Of a DNA stretch of 64,000 nucleotides, positions 29,156-38,700 are shown piece by piece; position 1 is the first letter of the stretch; each line of letters begins with the position of its first letter. Origin of the DNA: a virus; the IMG/VR virus record IMGVR_UViG_3300045051_000909, positions 64,001-128,000 of that record; one strand, given 5' to 3'. The notes under the pieces are model-generated. The model saw only the letters and a list, made by a program, of their open reading frames with translations. It was not told the origin of the DNA and made no database searches. Made by a program: the position numbers and the translations under genes.

Positions 29156-29512
29156 CTACGCCTTCTCGGGCGGCCAGAACCACTCGCCCGTCTGCTTTTT
29201 GTAGATGAGGCCCTTGTTGGCCTTCATGAATCGGTCAACAGTGCAGCCGCAGAGCGTCTCACGGGTCGCCACGTTTCCATGACGATCCCGCGTGGTCGTA
29301 CGCAGCCGCCCTACTCCAAGCACACTGTAGCGGCAAGCGGAGCAGCCGCGCTTGGCGAAGGCCAGAACTTCCTCGTTCGTAACCGGGCGGAGCGTGTCAC
29401 TCGTCGTCGTGGGCGAAGTCGTCACGGCGGGTGCCGCGACTGCGGCGTCGGCGGTCTCGGCGTTCGGCGCCGTCACCGTTGGTCCACTCGACGCGCTGTT
29501 GCTCGGGTCCAT
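29156..29512 (-). CDS. Cys-containing protein, 118 aa
   Basis: I start at 29512 (MDPSNSAS) with AGGAGAACC directly upstream; the longer ORF lacks such a site. A Thr/Ala/Pro-rich N-terminal third is followed by GCSACRYSV and LCGCTVDRF, four cysteines that may bind a metal. The first 116 nt overlap the preceding zinc-ribbon gene in a different frame. Confidence 0.55.
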   Translation of the reverse strand: MDPSNSASSGPTVTAPNAETADAAVAAPAVTTSPTTTSDTLRPVTNEEVLAFAKRGCSACRYSVLGVGRLRTTTRDRHGNVATRETLCGCTVDRFMKANKGLIYKKQTGEWFWPPEKA

Positions 29513-29678
29513 GGTTCTCCTGGGGTTGGTTGTTCGGTCGCTGCGTCTTGCGCTGCTGGCGGCAGCCCTTGCACCGCTTGGGCTCTTGGAAACCCATACG
29601 CGAGAAAAAGGCTTGCTCGCTCTCACTGAGGGTAAACGGGTTGTTGCACTCCTTGCAGGTCAGAGTCTTGTCAGGCAT
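29397..29678 (-). CDS. zinc-ribbon protein (zf_Tbcl-like)
   Basis: The N-terminal 45 residues have CKECNNPFTLSESEQAFF and CKGCRQQRK, the signature of a common small zinc-ribbon domain. The rest is a disordered Arg/Asp/Gln-rich tail (RRDRRRRSRGTRRDD) that overlaps the next gene. Nucleic-acid binding is plausible. Confidence 0.75.
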   Translation of the reverse strand: MPDKTLTCKECNNPFTLSESEQAFFSRMGFQEPKRCKGCRQQRKTQRPNNQPQENHGPEQQRVEWTNGDGAERRDRRRRSRGTRRDDFAHDDE

Positions 29679-29691
29679 TTGTTTTTGGTTC

Positions 29692-30114
29692 CTATCGTTT
29701 GCGGAGAAGTCCCTCGAGCTTCTCCTTGAGCTCGGGGGTGATGCCCTTCATAGAATCGACTTGCAAGAAACGCTTGTCGTGTCCGTGTTGGGCAAGCCAG
29801 GTAACCTCATGCGGGATAAGTTCACCGTCGATCCAGTAGAAATTGTCACCATGCGGTTCAATGACTTCTACCTTCGAAACATCGAAGAGATGGACGGGCA
29901 CCGAGTCCTCTGGGAGGGCGAGGTGGTCGTTGAGGTAAAACGCATCCCGAGGGCTACGATCCGTGAGCCAGCGAACGTCAAAGTGACTCAAAGCCCAGTT
30001 GACGAAAGGCTTGGCGTACGGAACGACTTCTCCGTGAAGGAACCGTTCAGGCGTGTGAGAGGGGACGACGACGGGGCCGTCGATCCCGATGAATAGCTTG
30101 GGCTTGGCAGTCAT
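29692..30114 (-). CDS. HAD-like protein with altered motif I
   Basis: The protein resembles short HAD domains of the Swiss-Army-Knife RNA-repair type: KLFIGIDGPVV, then VRWLTDRSPR, then a C-terminal acidic region. Motif I reads G-I-D-G, so the usual nucleophilic Asp is Gly and catalysis by the standard mechanism is doubtful. ATG overlaps the preceding stop. Confidence 0.55.
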   Translation of the reverse strand: MTAKPKLFIGIDGPVVVPSHTPERFLHGEVVPYAKPFVNWALSHFDVRWLTDRSPRDAFYLNDHLALPEDSVPVHLFDVSKVEVIEPHGDNFYWIDGELIPHEVTWLAQHGHDKRFLQVDSMKGITPELKEKLEGLLRKR

Positions 30115-30434
30115 GTTGGGCTCCGCTCGTATTCTAGCCCAACAGCCGTACGAACCGGATACTGAACCGGACCATTTGCAAGCTCTTCAGCTATCTCCTT
30201 GAGCTCGTCGTCTGTAAGATCGTTGGGTGTGGGGTGCTTGAAAACAACGATCATCTTGTAGCCGCCAGGCGCATCTTCGAACCGAAGCTTCGCGCGAACG
30301 CCGCAAGCTAGCCGCGTGAATGGAGAGAGGTCCGTGTAAGCCTCTCCACGAGCAGATGCCTCCCGTCGGAAATTAAGCACCCGTCGAGCTACTAGTAGGA
30401 GGAACTGCCGTTCAGCGTTGTCGACTTGGCTCAT
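30111..30434 (-). CDS. hypothetical protein, 107 aa
   Basis: The protein begins MSQVDNAERQFLLLVARRVL; an N-terminal helix is followed by a small alpha/beta part with KMIVVFKHPTPNDLTDDEL. No family recognised. Its stop overlaps the start of the HAD-like gene (ATGA). Confidence 0.6.
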   Translation of the reverse strand: MSQVDNAERQFLLLVARRVLNFRREASARGEAYTDLSPFTRLACGVRAKLRFEDAPGGYKMIVVFKHPTPNDLTDDELKEIAEELANGPVQYPVRTAVGLEYERSPT

Positions 30435-30436
30435 GG

Positions 30437-30754
30437 CTAGGTGACGTCGTCGTAGTAATCAGCGGCCGACTGCGCAATCGTGTCGAATGCTTCTTTGCCC
30501 TCGGGGTACTCTTCCCGAAGGTTGATACACGCGAGCGCCATCCCAAACACCATATGTTCCTTGGAGAGTCCAAGCTCGCGGCAGCGAGCATTGAGACACT
30601 TCACCAGGAACTCTGTGAGTCCGCCCGCCTCCTTGATGAACTCTTCCTGAAGAGCGGCCTGCTGCTTCTCAGCGTCAGCCTTCTGATCCTTGGCCACGAC
30701 TTCTCCCTCAACCTCCGACCAACCACCCTTGCCGTCTGGTACGCGCACTTTCAT
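30437..30754 (-). CDS. hypothetical protein, 105 aa
   Basis: The protein has a short beta N terminus (MKVRVPDGKGGWSEVEGEVV), a charged helix, then EEFIKEAGGLTEFLVK and a helical end. The EEFIKEAGG segment resembles the boundary segments of the 2.5-9 kb proteins, which may be chance. No family recognised. Confidence 0.55.
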   Translation of the reverse strand: MKVRVPDGKGGWSEVEGEVVAKDQKADAEKQQAALQEEFIKEAGGLTEFLVKCLNARCRELGLSKEHMVFGMALACINLREEYPEGKEAFDTIAQSAADYYDDVT

Positions 30755-30762
30755 GGTTCACC

Positions 30763-31002
30763 TCACCGCTTGAGCGCCTGGGGACATGCTGCCACAACCT
30801 CATCGGTGCGCACGATCACGGGCTTCGCCAGCTTCTCAGGGGAGTCGACGCGACGTGCCGACGGAGGGAAGACCTGCCCTGGGCCCTCCTTGAAGGGGTA
30901 GAGCGAACGGGCAACGCACCAGCCGTGCGAGGCCGTGTGTCCCTTGGGCGGTGTGACCGGATCGAAGTACTTGCACTCAGAGCAACGCAACGTGTTTGCC
31001 AT
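30763..31002 (-). CDS. Cys-rich small protein, 79 aa
   Basis: The protein starts MANTLRCSECKYFD and has further Cys in HGWCVARS and AACPQ, a four-Cys pattern as in small zinc proteins of phages. Unknown function. SD GGAGATC precedes the ATG. Confidence 0.6.
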   Translation of the reverse strand: MANTLRCSECKYFDPVTPPKGHTASHGWCVARSLYPFKEGPGQVFPPSARRVDSPEKLAKPVIVRTDEVVAACPQALKR

Positions 31003-31010
31003 GTGATCTC

Positions 31011-31487
31011 CTAGACGATGAGGGCTTTGATTCTTGCTGCGGCGATAGCCTTTTCCCCGTCGGGCTTGTTCTGTAGTTCCCGCAGTACGCCGACCAGAGT
31101 ATCTACGGCTGCTTTGTCATCGGTAGCTCGGATACGAACAAAGCTATTTTCCTTACCGTGAATGGTCGCATGCGGACCGGATTCGTCCAGACCGGCCAGG
31201 AAGACTCCAGCCTGTTCAAACGCGGAGCGGTGCCCCTTGGCCAAGGTGTGCACCAGCGCCACAATGCGGCTGCGAGCCGTCTCCATTGGTGTTTCGCAGT
31301 CTGCATCGAGCCATACGTGCAGGCGCGTTCGGTACCCAGGGAACACCGCACAAATCTCTTCCTGATCCTGAACAGGCTCCAGGGCGTCTTCTACACGCAG
31401 CGCATGCTTCGGATCCGTAGCCGCCTCATCTCGAGTCGGCGCCTCCTGTCTCCATGGATCGAAGATACCCGGGCGGGACTTTTTCAT
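31011..31487 (-). CDS. hypothetical protein, 158 aa
   Basis: The product starts MKKSRPGIFDPWRQEAP, and from residue 50 forms an apparent alpha/beta domain (RTRLHVWLDADC, HATIHGKENSFVRI). No family recognised. It overlaps the upstream gene by 4 nt, so co-translation is likely. Confidence 0.6.
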   Translation of the reverse strand: MKKSRPGIFDPWRQEAPTRDEAATDPKHALRVEDALEPVQDQEEICAVFPGYRTRLHVWLDADCETPMETARSRIVALVHTLAKGHRSAFEQAGVFLAGLDESGPHATIHGKENSFVRIRATDDKAAVDTLVGVLRELQNKPDGEKAIAAARIKALIV

Positions 31488-31708
31488 TTGGTCACGATCT
31501 CGATAACGTGGTCGAGCGAAGTATTCTCGCAGTCAACGTGCACGAGTTCGAATTCGCCACTAAGCCACGAGCCGAAGTTCCGGATATTTCCAGGATCGAC
31601 GCCGACCTTTTCGACGATGTACGCAGGGAGAACGCGATCCGTCGCCTGGAGTCGACGCTGACATTTCATACAGCGGTCAGTGCCGCGAGAAGTCATTGGG
31701 GCGGTCAT
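31484..31708 (-). CDS. small protein with CxxC, 74 aa
   Basis: CMKCQRRLQ near residue 13 and VHVDCEN near residue 58 suggest a zinc site. The remainder is beta-like. Start and stop overlap both neighbours by 4 nt. No family recognised. Confidence 0.6.
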   Translation of the reverse strand: MTAPMTSRGTDRCMKCQRRLQATDRVLPAYIVEKVGVDPGNIRNFGSWLSGEFELVHVDCENTSLDHVIEIVTK

Positions 31709-32199
31709 GTGCGACTCCGAGTATCTTGCCTCGAGCTCTCGTGACTGGTCAATGCCAAAAGATACGCGGCGCCTGTGCGCCAGCTGCGCGCATCAAGTAC
31801 CTGCGGGGTTGTGTTCACGAACTCCGACGCGAGCTTCTCACCATCGGGGAGATAAACGTGAATCTCCTCTTGCCCGATACCTTGGAGAGCCTCTGGATGT
31901 GTGTGCATCAAACGTTCGAGGCAGCGCACAACGGCTAATCCTTTGGCGGCCGTTTTTGACTCCTGGGTCGTAACGGCCCAGCTAAGCACAGATCGGCGTA
32001 GATGTGCAATGACTGACGTTGTCAGGTCCATCGGTAGGCGCTTAGGCTGGCTCAAGAAACGCGCGCGGCGCTTACGTCCTCGAGCATTACGATACTCAAA
32101 TGTCGGTTCCGGATCGTTTACTGGGTAAACGACGGCCGCCGCGGTGTATCGCTTATGTGATCCTACGACGTCCACGGCAATCACCAGCTTGGCGCTCAT
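31705..32199 (-). CDS. possible RNase H-fold protein, 164 aa
   Basis: The start MSAKLVIAVDVVGSHKRYTAAAVV recalls the first strand of RuvC/RNase H-fold nucleases (hydrophobic strand, Asp, Gly, then second strand). Later EEIHVYLPDGE could hold another acidic residue. This is a weak match and the basic middle section is unusual. SD GGGGAAGTGA precedes the ATG. Confidence 0.45.
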   Translation of the reverse strand: MSAKLVIAVDVVGSHKRYTAAAVVYPVNDPEPTFEYRNARGRKRRARFLSQPKRLPMDLTTSVIAHLRRSVLSWAVTTQESKTAAKGLAVVRCLERLMHTHPEALQGIGQEEIHVYLPDGEKLASEFVNTTPQVLDARSWRTGAAYLLALTSHESSRQDTRSRT

Positions 32200-32208
32200 T
32201 CACTTCCC

Positions 32209-32248
32209 CTGGCTAGCTGGGGGGCAGCATACCCCCCAGCCGAGCCAG
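32209..32248 (-). other. strong hairpin between HTH gene and next gene
   Basis: GCTGGGGGG (32216-32224) pairs with CCCCCCAGC (32232-32240), extended by CTGGCT/AGCCAG. No U tract follows; the hairpin ends just before the ribosome site of the gene at 32199. It may slow ribosomes or stop RNase decay. Confidence 0.55.
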
Positions 32249-32252
32249 GTGT

Positions 32253-32492
32253 CTACTTCGTATTCAGTAACTCAGACAAAGAGATTCGAAATACTTTCGC
32301 CAAACTACACAAGTGGTCGTAGTTCAGCATTGACCGCCCTTGTTCGATCAGCGTGTATTGCGACCGTGAAATCCCGAGCTCCCACGCGACCTGTGCCTGC
32401 GTCAGTGAGTTCTGAGCGCGCAGGGTGTACAGGCGTTGGAGAAGCCACACATATTCGCGGGGATTACGAATTTCCCGCCTTCGAGTTCTCAC
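32253..32492 (-). CDS. Cro/CI-type HTH regulator, 79 aa
   Basis: GTG at 32492 is preceded by AGGAGGAAACC. The protein has a helix-turn-helix of the XRE class: SLTQAQVAWELGISRSQYTLIEQGR, then LCSLAKVFRISLSELL. It probably regulates phage genes. The start overlaps the helicase 3' end by 29 nt. Confidence 0.85.
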   Translation of the reverse strand: MRTRRREIRNPREYVWLLQRLYTLRAQNSLTQAQVAWELGISRSQYTLIEQGRSMLNYDHLCSLAKVFRISLSELLNTK

Positions 32493-34593
32493 GGGTTTCC
32501 TCCTGACGGCGCAACATCGCCAAGTAGCGCTCGACGAGGTTGAAGTCGTCGGTGCGTTGGCCATAACCCAGAGCCTTGACCACAGCGGCACCATAGCCCC
32601 AATGCGACTGAGTGGCCGTGGGCAACTTCTTACTGCTGCCGGTGTACACCCGGGGATCGAGAATAGCCAGAACACCCCGGTCCGTCTTGGTACGGATGAG
32701 CCGCCCCGCGCCCTGCCGAAGATCAGTGAGCATGGCGGGGACTGCGAAGATGTTGAAGACTTGCTTCTCGGCAACATCCTGAGGAACGCCCCGCGCCACT
32801 TGCTGCTGTACGTACTGACGCACTTGGGCGGCGTACACGGGCTCGCTTGGCATCGGAAAGGGCAGCTTCGTGATGATGACAAGCCGCAACTTGTCACCCT
32901 CGATGTTCACCCCTTCCCAGAACGACTTCACACCCAACAGGAAACTGCGGGGCGTGTTCTTGAACTCCTTGAGCGTGGACTCCGCGTCCTCCCCTTGCAG
33001 GACGATTGGGTTGTCCAGATCCTCCTCAAGAAGCCGAGCGTGGATCTCCTTCATGTCTTCCTTGGAAGAGAAGAGCACGAACGCATTGCCGTCGGACGCC
33101 CGGACCAGCTTCAGTATCTTGCTCTCAAGCTGGTCGTAGTACTTCGACTTGTCGGGATGCCCGCCCGAAACCGGCAAAGGCAGATCCCTGGGCATGTAGA
33201 GCAGGGCCTGCCGGTTGTAATCGAACGGTGTCTCGAGGATGGCTTCGAGCGGTTTGACATAGCCCTCCCACGGCGTGGAGGGGTCCTCGAGGCCAAGGCG
33301 ACGCTTGATGTCCGAGAAGCTGTCGCCGACGGCGATGGTGGCGCTGGTGACAACGACCGTGGACAGTGTGCGCAACTTGGGACCAATCATCGGGCCCACG
33401 CTGATCGGCGCAACGGTGACCGTCTTGTACTTGCGCTCCGACGACGGCGGAATGTAGATCACCTTGTTGTCGCCGGGCTCCTTCAGGTCACGCAGCGTCA
33501 ACCGAGTCTGCGCGAGAGAGCCCCCCAACGACTCCAAGGTGAACATCCGTTTCAGCTCTTCACTATCGGTGGGGACTGTGCTTTCTGCGTCTTCGCTGTC
33601 CCCTGACCGCCGCATCCCGAAGTCATCCTTGAGTGTGGTAGCCACGAGCTCTTCGTAGTCAGCTACCTGCGCGGCAAGGTCGTCGTGCGTCGAGCCGAAA
33701 GGGTCGCGGGCGATCTCCCCCTCCAGATCACGGATGCGCTCAAACGCAGCCGTCCACGCGTCCTCGAGACCCTTGGCATTGAAATGAACGCCAGCACGGT
33801 CACCCGCTTTGATCAGTCGCTTGACGTACTGGGATCCGAGGGACACGCTGTAGGCGCCCTGGAAAGCCTTCTCCGCCTGATGCGCCTCATCGATGACGAG
33901 CACGTCGTACTTACCGAGAATGCGCTGCGGCCCGAACTTCAGGTCGAACGCCACGACGTGATGGTTGGCGATGATGATGTGCGCGGTCTTGGTCTGCTGC
34001 TTGGCCTTCCAGTAGCCACAGCCGCGCTCAGCCCAGGGGCAGCGCTTACCGATGCAATCTTCCGCAGTGGCTTCGTACCAGAACGGAGGGGGACGCCCGG
34101 GGTAGTCAGCGATGTCTCCGTATTCCGACTTCTCGAGCCACTCGACGAACTTCTTGTAGCCGTCGCGGGCAACGAGATCGGTCGCCTTGTAGCGACAGGC
34201 GTAGTTGGACTTGCCCTTGAGCAATGCGACGGTGTAGTGTGGTCGTCCGAGTTTGGCGACAAGCTTCGGGAGATCGTCGCGGAGCTGGTGTTGGAGCTGC
34301 TTCTTGGCCGTGCTGATTACGACCCGTTTGTTGGCGAGAATTGCAGGGACGCAATACCCGAAGCTCTTGCCGATGCCGACGGGACCCTCAATGAACGCGA
34401 CCGCTTTCTTTTGAATGGCCTCTTCGATCAATCGACCCATCTGCACCTGGCCCGGCCGTATCTCGCGGCCCAGCGCGCCGTGCAAAAGAAAGTCATCTGA
34501 CTGGGGCTGCATCAGCTGCCCGCAGGACATGCAGCCATGACCAGCGGGAGCCTGTGGAAGGGGAATGGTGAAACCGCATGCAAGGCACAGCAT
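32464..34593 (-). CDS. DinG/XPD-type superfamily 2 helicase
   Basis: I start at 34593 (MLCLACGF), where AAAGGA lies upstream. An N-terminal zinc ribbon (CLACGF...CMSCG) precedes the helicase: Walker A EGPVGIGKS, a cysteine set (NYACRYK...DCIGKRCPW...CGYWKA) fitting the iron-sulphur domain of XPD/DinG, DEAH in VIDEAHQAEKA, and the C-terminal QGAGRLIRT motif VI. These enzymes unwind DNA or DNA-RNA hybrids 5' to 3'. It is the first gene of the long minus-strand operon. Confidence 0.88.
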   Translation of the reverse strand: MLCLACGFTIPLPQAPAGHGCMSCGQLMQPQSDDFLLHGALGREIRPGQVQMGRLIEEAIQKKAVAFIEGPVGIGKSFGYCVPAILANKRVVISTAKKQLQHQLRDDLPKLVAKLGRPHYTVALLKGKSNYACRYKATDLVARDGYKKFVEWLEKSEYGDIADYPGRPPPFWYEATAEDCIGKRCPWAERGCGYWKAKQQTKTAHIIIANHHVVAFDLKFGPQRILGKYDVLVIDEAHQAEKAFQGAYSVSLGSQYVKRLIKAGDRAGVHFNAKGLEDAWTAAFERIRDLEGEIARDPFGSTHDDLAAQVADYEELVATTLKDDFGMRRSGDSEDAESTVPTDSEELKRMFTLESLGGSLAQTRLTLRDLKEPGDNKVIYIPPSSERKYKTVTVAPISVGPMIGPKLRTLSTVVVTSATIAVGDSFSDIKRRLGLEDPSTPWEGYVKPLEAILETPFDYNRQALLYMPRDLPLPVSGGHPDKSKYYDQLESKILKLVRASDGNAFVLFSSKEDMKEIHARLLEEDLDNPIVLQGEDAESTLKEFKNTPRSFLLGVKSFWEGVNIEGDKLRLVIITKLPFPMPSEPVYAAQVRQYVQQQVARGVPQDVAEKQVFNIFAVPAMLTDLRQGAGRLIRTKTDRGVLAILDPRVYTGSSKKLPTATQSHWGYGAAVVKALGYGQRTDDFNLVERYLAMLRRQEETRENSKAGNS

Positions 34594-34657
34594 GTGAGGT
34601 GTTCCTTTCGACGTCGTGGGGTCTAACACAATTTGGTTGATGGCGTCAACGTAGCAC

Positions 34658-34686
34658 TTGTGCGCGGCCCTCGTTCGAGATAGGGT
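34658..34686 (+). promoter_or_regulatory. candidate promoter of the tail operon
   Basis: TTGTGC (34658-34663), 17 nt, TAGGGT (34681-34686). The -10 resembles TAGGTT before the metallophosphoesterase gene. The intergenic region between the divergent helicase and tail genes (34594-34739) must hold promoters for both. Confidence 0.4.
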
Positions 34687-34739
34687 TTACCGCGTAAATG
34701 TCTGGCTTGAAATCTTGTACCAAAAAACCTGGAGATCTC

Positions 34740-35387
34740 ATGGCACAACGTCCCCTCATCGGCGATTTCCGCTCCCCCTCTAATAACGCGCCGCGTACCG
34801 ACGCCCCACCGCCCGCTGAGGAAACGCTGGCCACGCCCGCACCCGAAGCCGCGGTAGCCGAGCGAAGCGAAGAAGTGAACGCCGATGCGGCGAAGGAGGC
34901 GACGGAGGAGGTGCTCAAGGAGATCGAGGAAGAAGCCAAGATGACGCCGGCGGAGCGCTACCGTAAGCGCTTGGAGAAGGCGAAGATCGACATCAACACC
35001 GCTCGCGCAATCTTCGACGCTGTGCTCGCCAAGGGTCACTACGAGGAATACATCTACCTCGGCAAGAAGGAACTGGGTAAGCGTGCCACGCTGCGCACGC
35101 GCCTGTATGAGGACACGCTACGGCTCCAGACCCAGCTCGAGCTCACACGCCCTGTTCTGGGTATGACGCAGGATGACCTCGTCACGCGCTACAACCTGGC
35201 CGCGTCCTTGGTGGAGTGGAATGGTAAGCCCCTCAAGCACGAGACCGACGAAGAGTTCGACGCGGTGGTCAAGTTGTTGCACCGCCTACCGGCTCCGGTC
35301 TACGGAATGCTTGCTCAGGAGCTTGCTAAGTTTGACCGCAAGACAATGATCGTCTTCAGCGAGGGGGCGGTTGAAAATTTCTCGTAG
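34740..35387 (+). CDS. tail assembly chaperone (gpG-like)
   Basis: I start at 34740 (MAQRPLIGDF), with GGAG just upstream, and not at the longer ORF at 34698. The 215-residue protein has a Pro/Ala/Glu-rich N terminus and a helical C-terminal domain. It lies directly before a tape-measure-like gene and ends in a -1 frameshift site, the hallmark of gpG-type tail chaperones. It should bind the tape measure protein during tail assembly and be absent from the virion. Confidence 0.8.
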   Translation: MAQRPLIGDFRSPSNNAPRTDAPPPAEETLATPAPEAAVAERSEEVNADAAKEATEEVLKEIEEEAKMTPAERYRKRLEKAKIDINTARAIFDAVLAKGHYEEYIYLGKKELGKRATLRTRLYEDTLRLQTQLELTRPVLGMTQDDLVTRYNLAASLVEWNGKPLKHETDEEFDAVVKLLHRLPAPVYGMLAQELAKFDRKTMIVFSEGAVENFS

Positions 35388-35450
35388 CCCCGTGGGGGAA
35401 CTCTCGCGCGCATTGGTACGCTAAGGGTCTCCCACTACCTCCACGGGGCT
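35375..35450 (+). promoter_or_regulatory. -1 programmed ribosomal frameshift site
   Basis: The heptamer A AAT TTC (35375-35381) is a canonical X XXY YYZ slippery site in the gpG frame. Four nt after it, a 10-bp perfect stem forms (35386-35395 with 35441-35450). The -1 frame is open from here to 35779. Confidence 0.85.
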
Positions 35451-35779
35451 CTGCCCAAGATGAGCTCCTTCGGGAACTCTATCGTCGTGAAATGAATGAA
35501 CGAATGGCGCAGACGGCGCTGTTCGCACGGCTGCTTGGCGCAGGTTTGCACGTCCCTGGCAAGACTGTTAGCCAGATGCTGGAACTATATGCACTAGAGC
35601 TCTCGCAGGATCGCTACCGTCCGGCTATCATTGAAGCAATGCGCCAGACACGTTTGGCGCAGGCTGCGCAGCAAGAGGCGGACAAGAAACTCCTGGAGAA
35701 GGTGGAGCAGCTCACCGTCCCCGAAACGGAGCTACCGCCGCTGCCTAAGCCCAAGGGGCGCGCGCGCCGGAGGAAGTAA
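35378..35779 (+). CDS. gpT-like extension of the tail chaperone (expressed by -1 frameshift)
   Basis: After the slip the ribosome would read LVAPWGNSRAHWYAKG and then DELLRELYRREMNERM into the frame that ends at 35779, giving a fusion of about 346 residues with the 34740 gene. A separate start at ATG 35492 is possible but lacks a clear ribosome site. The C terminus is basic (KPKGRARRRK). This fits the gpGT product of other phages. The stop is followed immediately by the tape measure start. Confidence 0.8.
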   Translation, partial: FLVAPWGNSRAHWYAKGLPLPPRGSAQDELLRELYRREMNERMAQTALFARLLGAGLHVPGKTVSQMLELYALELSQDRYRPAIIEAMRQTRLAQAAQQEADKKLLEKVEQLTVPETELPPLPKPKGRARRRK

Positions 35780-38700
35780 ATGGCGGACGGCGACATGAAT
35801 GTGATGCAGGCTCAACTGGGTCTTCTTGGACAGTCTAGTATGAGCCCGCTCGGCATCCCAACTCCGATGCCAAATATGCCGCAGGTGAAGCACCCCGGCG
35901 AGGTCTCTCAAGAGGCCGTTCGACAGACCCAGAGTCAGTCCGTCCAGACGATGCAGTCTGCGATGATGACTCGACCGGGGGCTATGGGTGGCTGGCAGAC
36001 CCCAGGGCAGGTTGGTCCGTTCGGCGGTCCTATCGGCAGCTTCGCACAGCAATTCCAGGCTAACATGTCGCAGATGAATGGGATGATGTTCAACCCGTTC
36101 ATGGCTCAGGCGATGGCCGGCATGATGGGCCAGCAAGGCTTTGCTCCGGGCATGCTGCCCTCGCCGGTTCAAATGACGTCACCGTCGATGGGCATTTTTC
36201 GGTCGTTCCCGCAAGGACCGATGCCGTCGATCCCGCCCGTTCCGCAAATGCCGCTGTTCCAGACCCCGTTTACTCCGCGTCCGGTGTCTCCACAGTTCCA
36301 AACGCCGTACGACTACAACCACGCGTTCTATGGGCAGCGTGCGTCGCAGTGGGAGGGTGCCGCGCTTGCCACGCCGGGTGTTATGGCGCGTGGCGGCGTA
36401 GACTTCGCTGGAACCTTTGCTGGAGCGGGTATCGGCGCGGCTCTGGGCGCGCGCTTCGGCGGTGGCATGGGCGCGCGCTTTGGCGGCGGCCTTGGCGCCC
36501 TAGCGGGGTTCGCGCTGTCTGAGGGCGGCGGTTTCGGTCAAGCCGCTCAGCACATGATGGACGGCCTTAATCCTTTTGCCCCGATGGCGCGGCGTGCAGC
36601 GCAGATGCGTGGCATCACTCAGGAGTTCGTTGTTGGAGGTTCTGAGTTTGGAAGCCCAATGGCGGCACGGCGACTAGGCCGCCAGATCGAAGACGTTGGA
36701 TACGACTCTGACTTTAGGCGCCAAACTGGCGGCCAGTTCTCCGTCCAGGATCTTACTCGCATCACCCGTATGTCGGGGGAGCAGGGTCTACTGGACATGA
36801 CGCAGACCTCGGGTCAGATCGCAGGTCAAGTCAAGAACGTGGCCAAGCTAGTACGAGAGCTGATGCGTATCGTCGGCGAGCCTGACGTCAAGGAAGTCAT
36901 CAAGCAGATGGGCCAGATGAATGCCATGGGCCTATCGATGCCTGAGATGGAACGCCTGGCCCGTAACGCTAAGACGTACGCGCGTATGGCTGGCACCACG
37001 GTCAAGGGAATCATGGAGTCCGGTCTGGCCGGCGCATCTACCTATCAGCAGATGGGGCTGTCGGCAGGCTTGGGTTACGAGATGGGTATGGGGACTCTGG
37101 GTATGGCCCGTCAGGCCGTGTCCGCTGGCGTATATAACCCACAGCAACTTTCAATGCTCGGTGGCGTATCGGGCATTGCTCAGCGTGACATGATGAGCGG
37201 TGCGGCCATGCTCCGCCTGCCCATGATGGCGGCCGGCATGTCGCGCATGGGTGCTAACGGCACCTTTGGGCTCGACCCGTCTTCTGTCCTCGGGTTGATC
37301 AATGGCAACGTCGACATTCATCAGATGACCACAATGGGGGCGAACAACCTGCTCGGTGCGGTCAATAAGGGCGGTGTCGGCGCTCTGGGTATGTACAAGC
37401 TCCAAGAACGGGAGCTTCAGGATCAGCTCGGACGCGTCCTCGGCCCGCGTGGCATGAAGGTAATGACCGCACGCCAGGTCATGCAAACCCAGAAGCTCAT
37501 GGGTCTGGATCAGAACGCCGGCGGTCTAGCCACCGCTGCAATGTCAATGGGTTTAGACGAGGATCAGACTCGACAGTTCCTACAAGAGGCTGGAAGCCCC
37601 GCCTACTGGCGCAACATGCAGACGCAGTCTGAACGCGAACGCATGGAGACCCGTGCGTCTGAGCGTGAGCGTCGAGACAGGGACCGCCCGGGCATGCTAC
37701 ATCGATGGGCGAATCAAAGTCTCGCCGGCGCAGGGGGTCTTGGAAATTCAGCAGCTGCGGGTTTGATGTATGGCGGTGTACGTGACTTTGGGATAGGCAT
37801 CCGCGACACGATCAATGGCGTAGGGTCCTACTTCGACCGACAGGGAGTCGAGGCGGCCAACTGGCAAGCCCGTCAAGCTACGGTGTTCACCGAGCGCAAT
37901 CTCCTGGCGTCAAGCCCCGCGGAGGAGCGCCAGATGCGTGCGCTCAGTGGCAAAGAGATGTCAGGGGCTGCCCGCGAGATGGAGGCTTTGGCGCGTCGTC
38001 GTAGTGGTGAGGGATCGCTCTTTGGTGTCCGTAGCGGCTCGGTTGGGTTATTCAATGACGCTGTGATGGGGGGGGACTCGATGGACCTCGCCCAAGCGCG
38101 CGCAGGGCAGGGAGGTCTCTCTGGACTCATCGGCGGTGGGGTAGCCGAGGGGATCGTCCGTCTAAGTCCGTTTGGCGCTCTCTTAAGCTCAGGAAGTGAA
38201 GTCCGTGCGGAAAACGAGCGGATGTCTCGAAGTGCAAACACTACGGGTCGCGGCCTATCTATGTCCGGTGGTGAGCGAACGTCCAGCATGAAGAAAGTTT
38301 CAAAGGCATTCGGCGGCGAAGATAAGGCGATGGAATTCCGCATGCGCCTTGAACAAAAGATGGCTAAGATCGGCCGCGATAAGACCGGTGTTGTAGGGGA
38401 TACTGGAGCTATGCAGGGAGAAGAGTTTGGCGCATTCGAAGAAACCGCTCGCGAGATGGGTCTCAATACAGCACAGCTAGGGGATGCGCGTGGGGCCATG
38501 ACCCAAATGGCCGCGCGAGGGGCCAGCATTGAATCTAAGACCACCGGTGGAGGTGAGCTGCGCTTCTTCGATGCGCAGAGTATGCAGAAGGAGGGTCAGT
38601 GGGCGGCTGCGGCACAGGATTATATGACGGGTGTAAAATCCGACCTTTTCGGAAACAACGACGGCCTCTCTGGCTGGCTAAGTGATATCACCGGCGGCTC

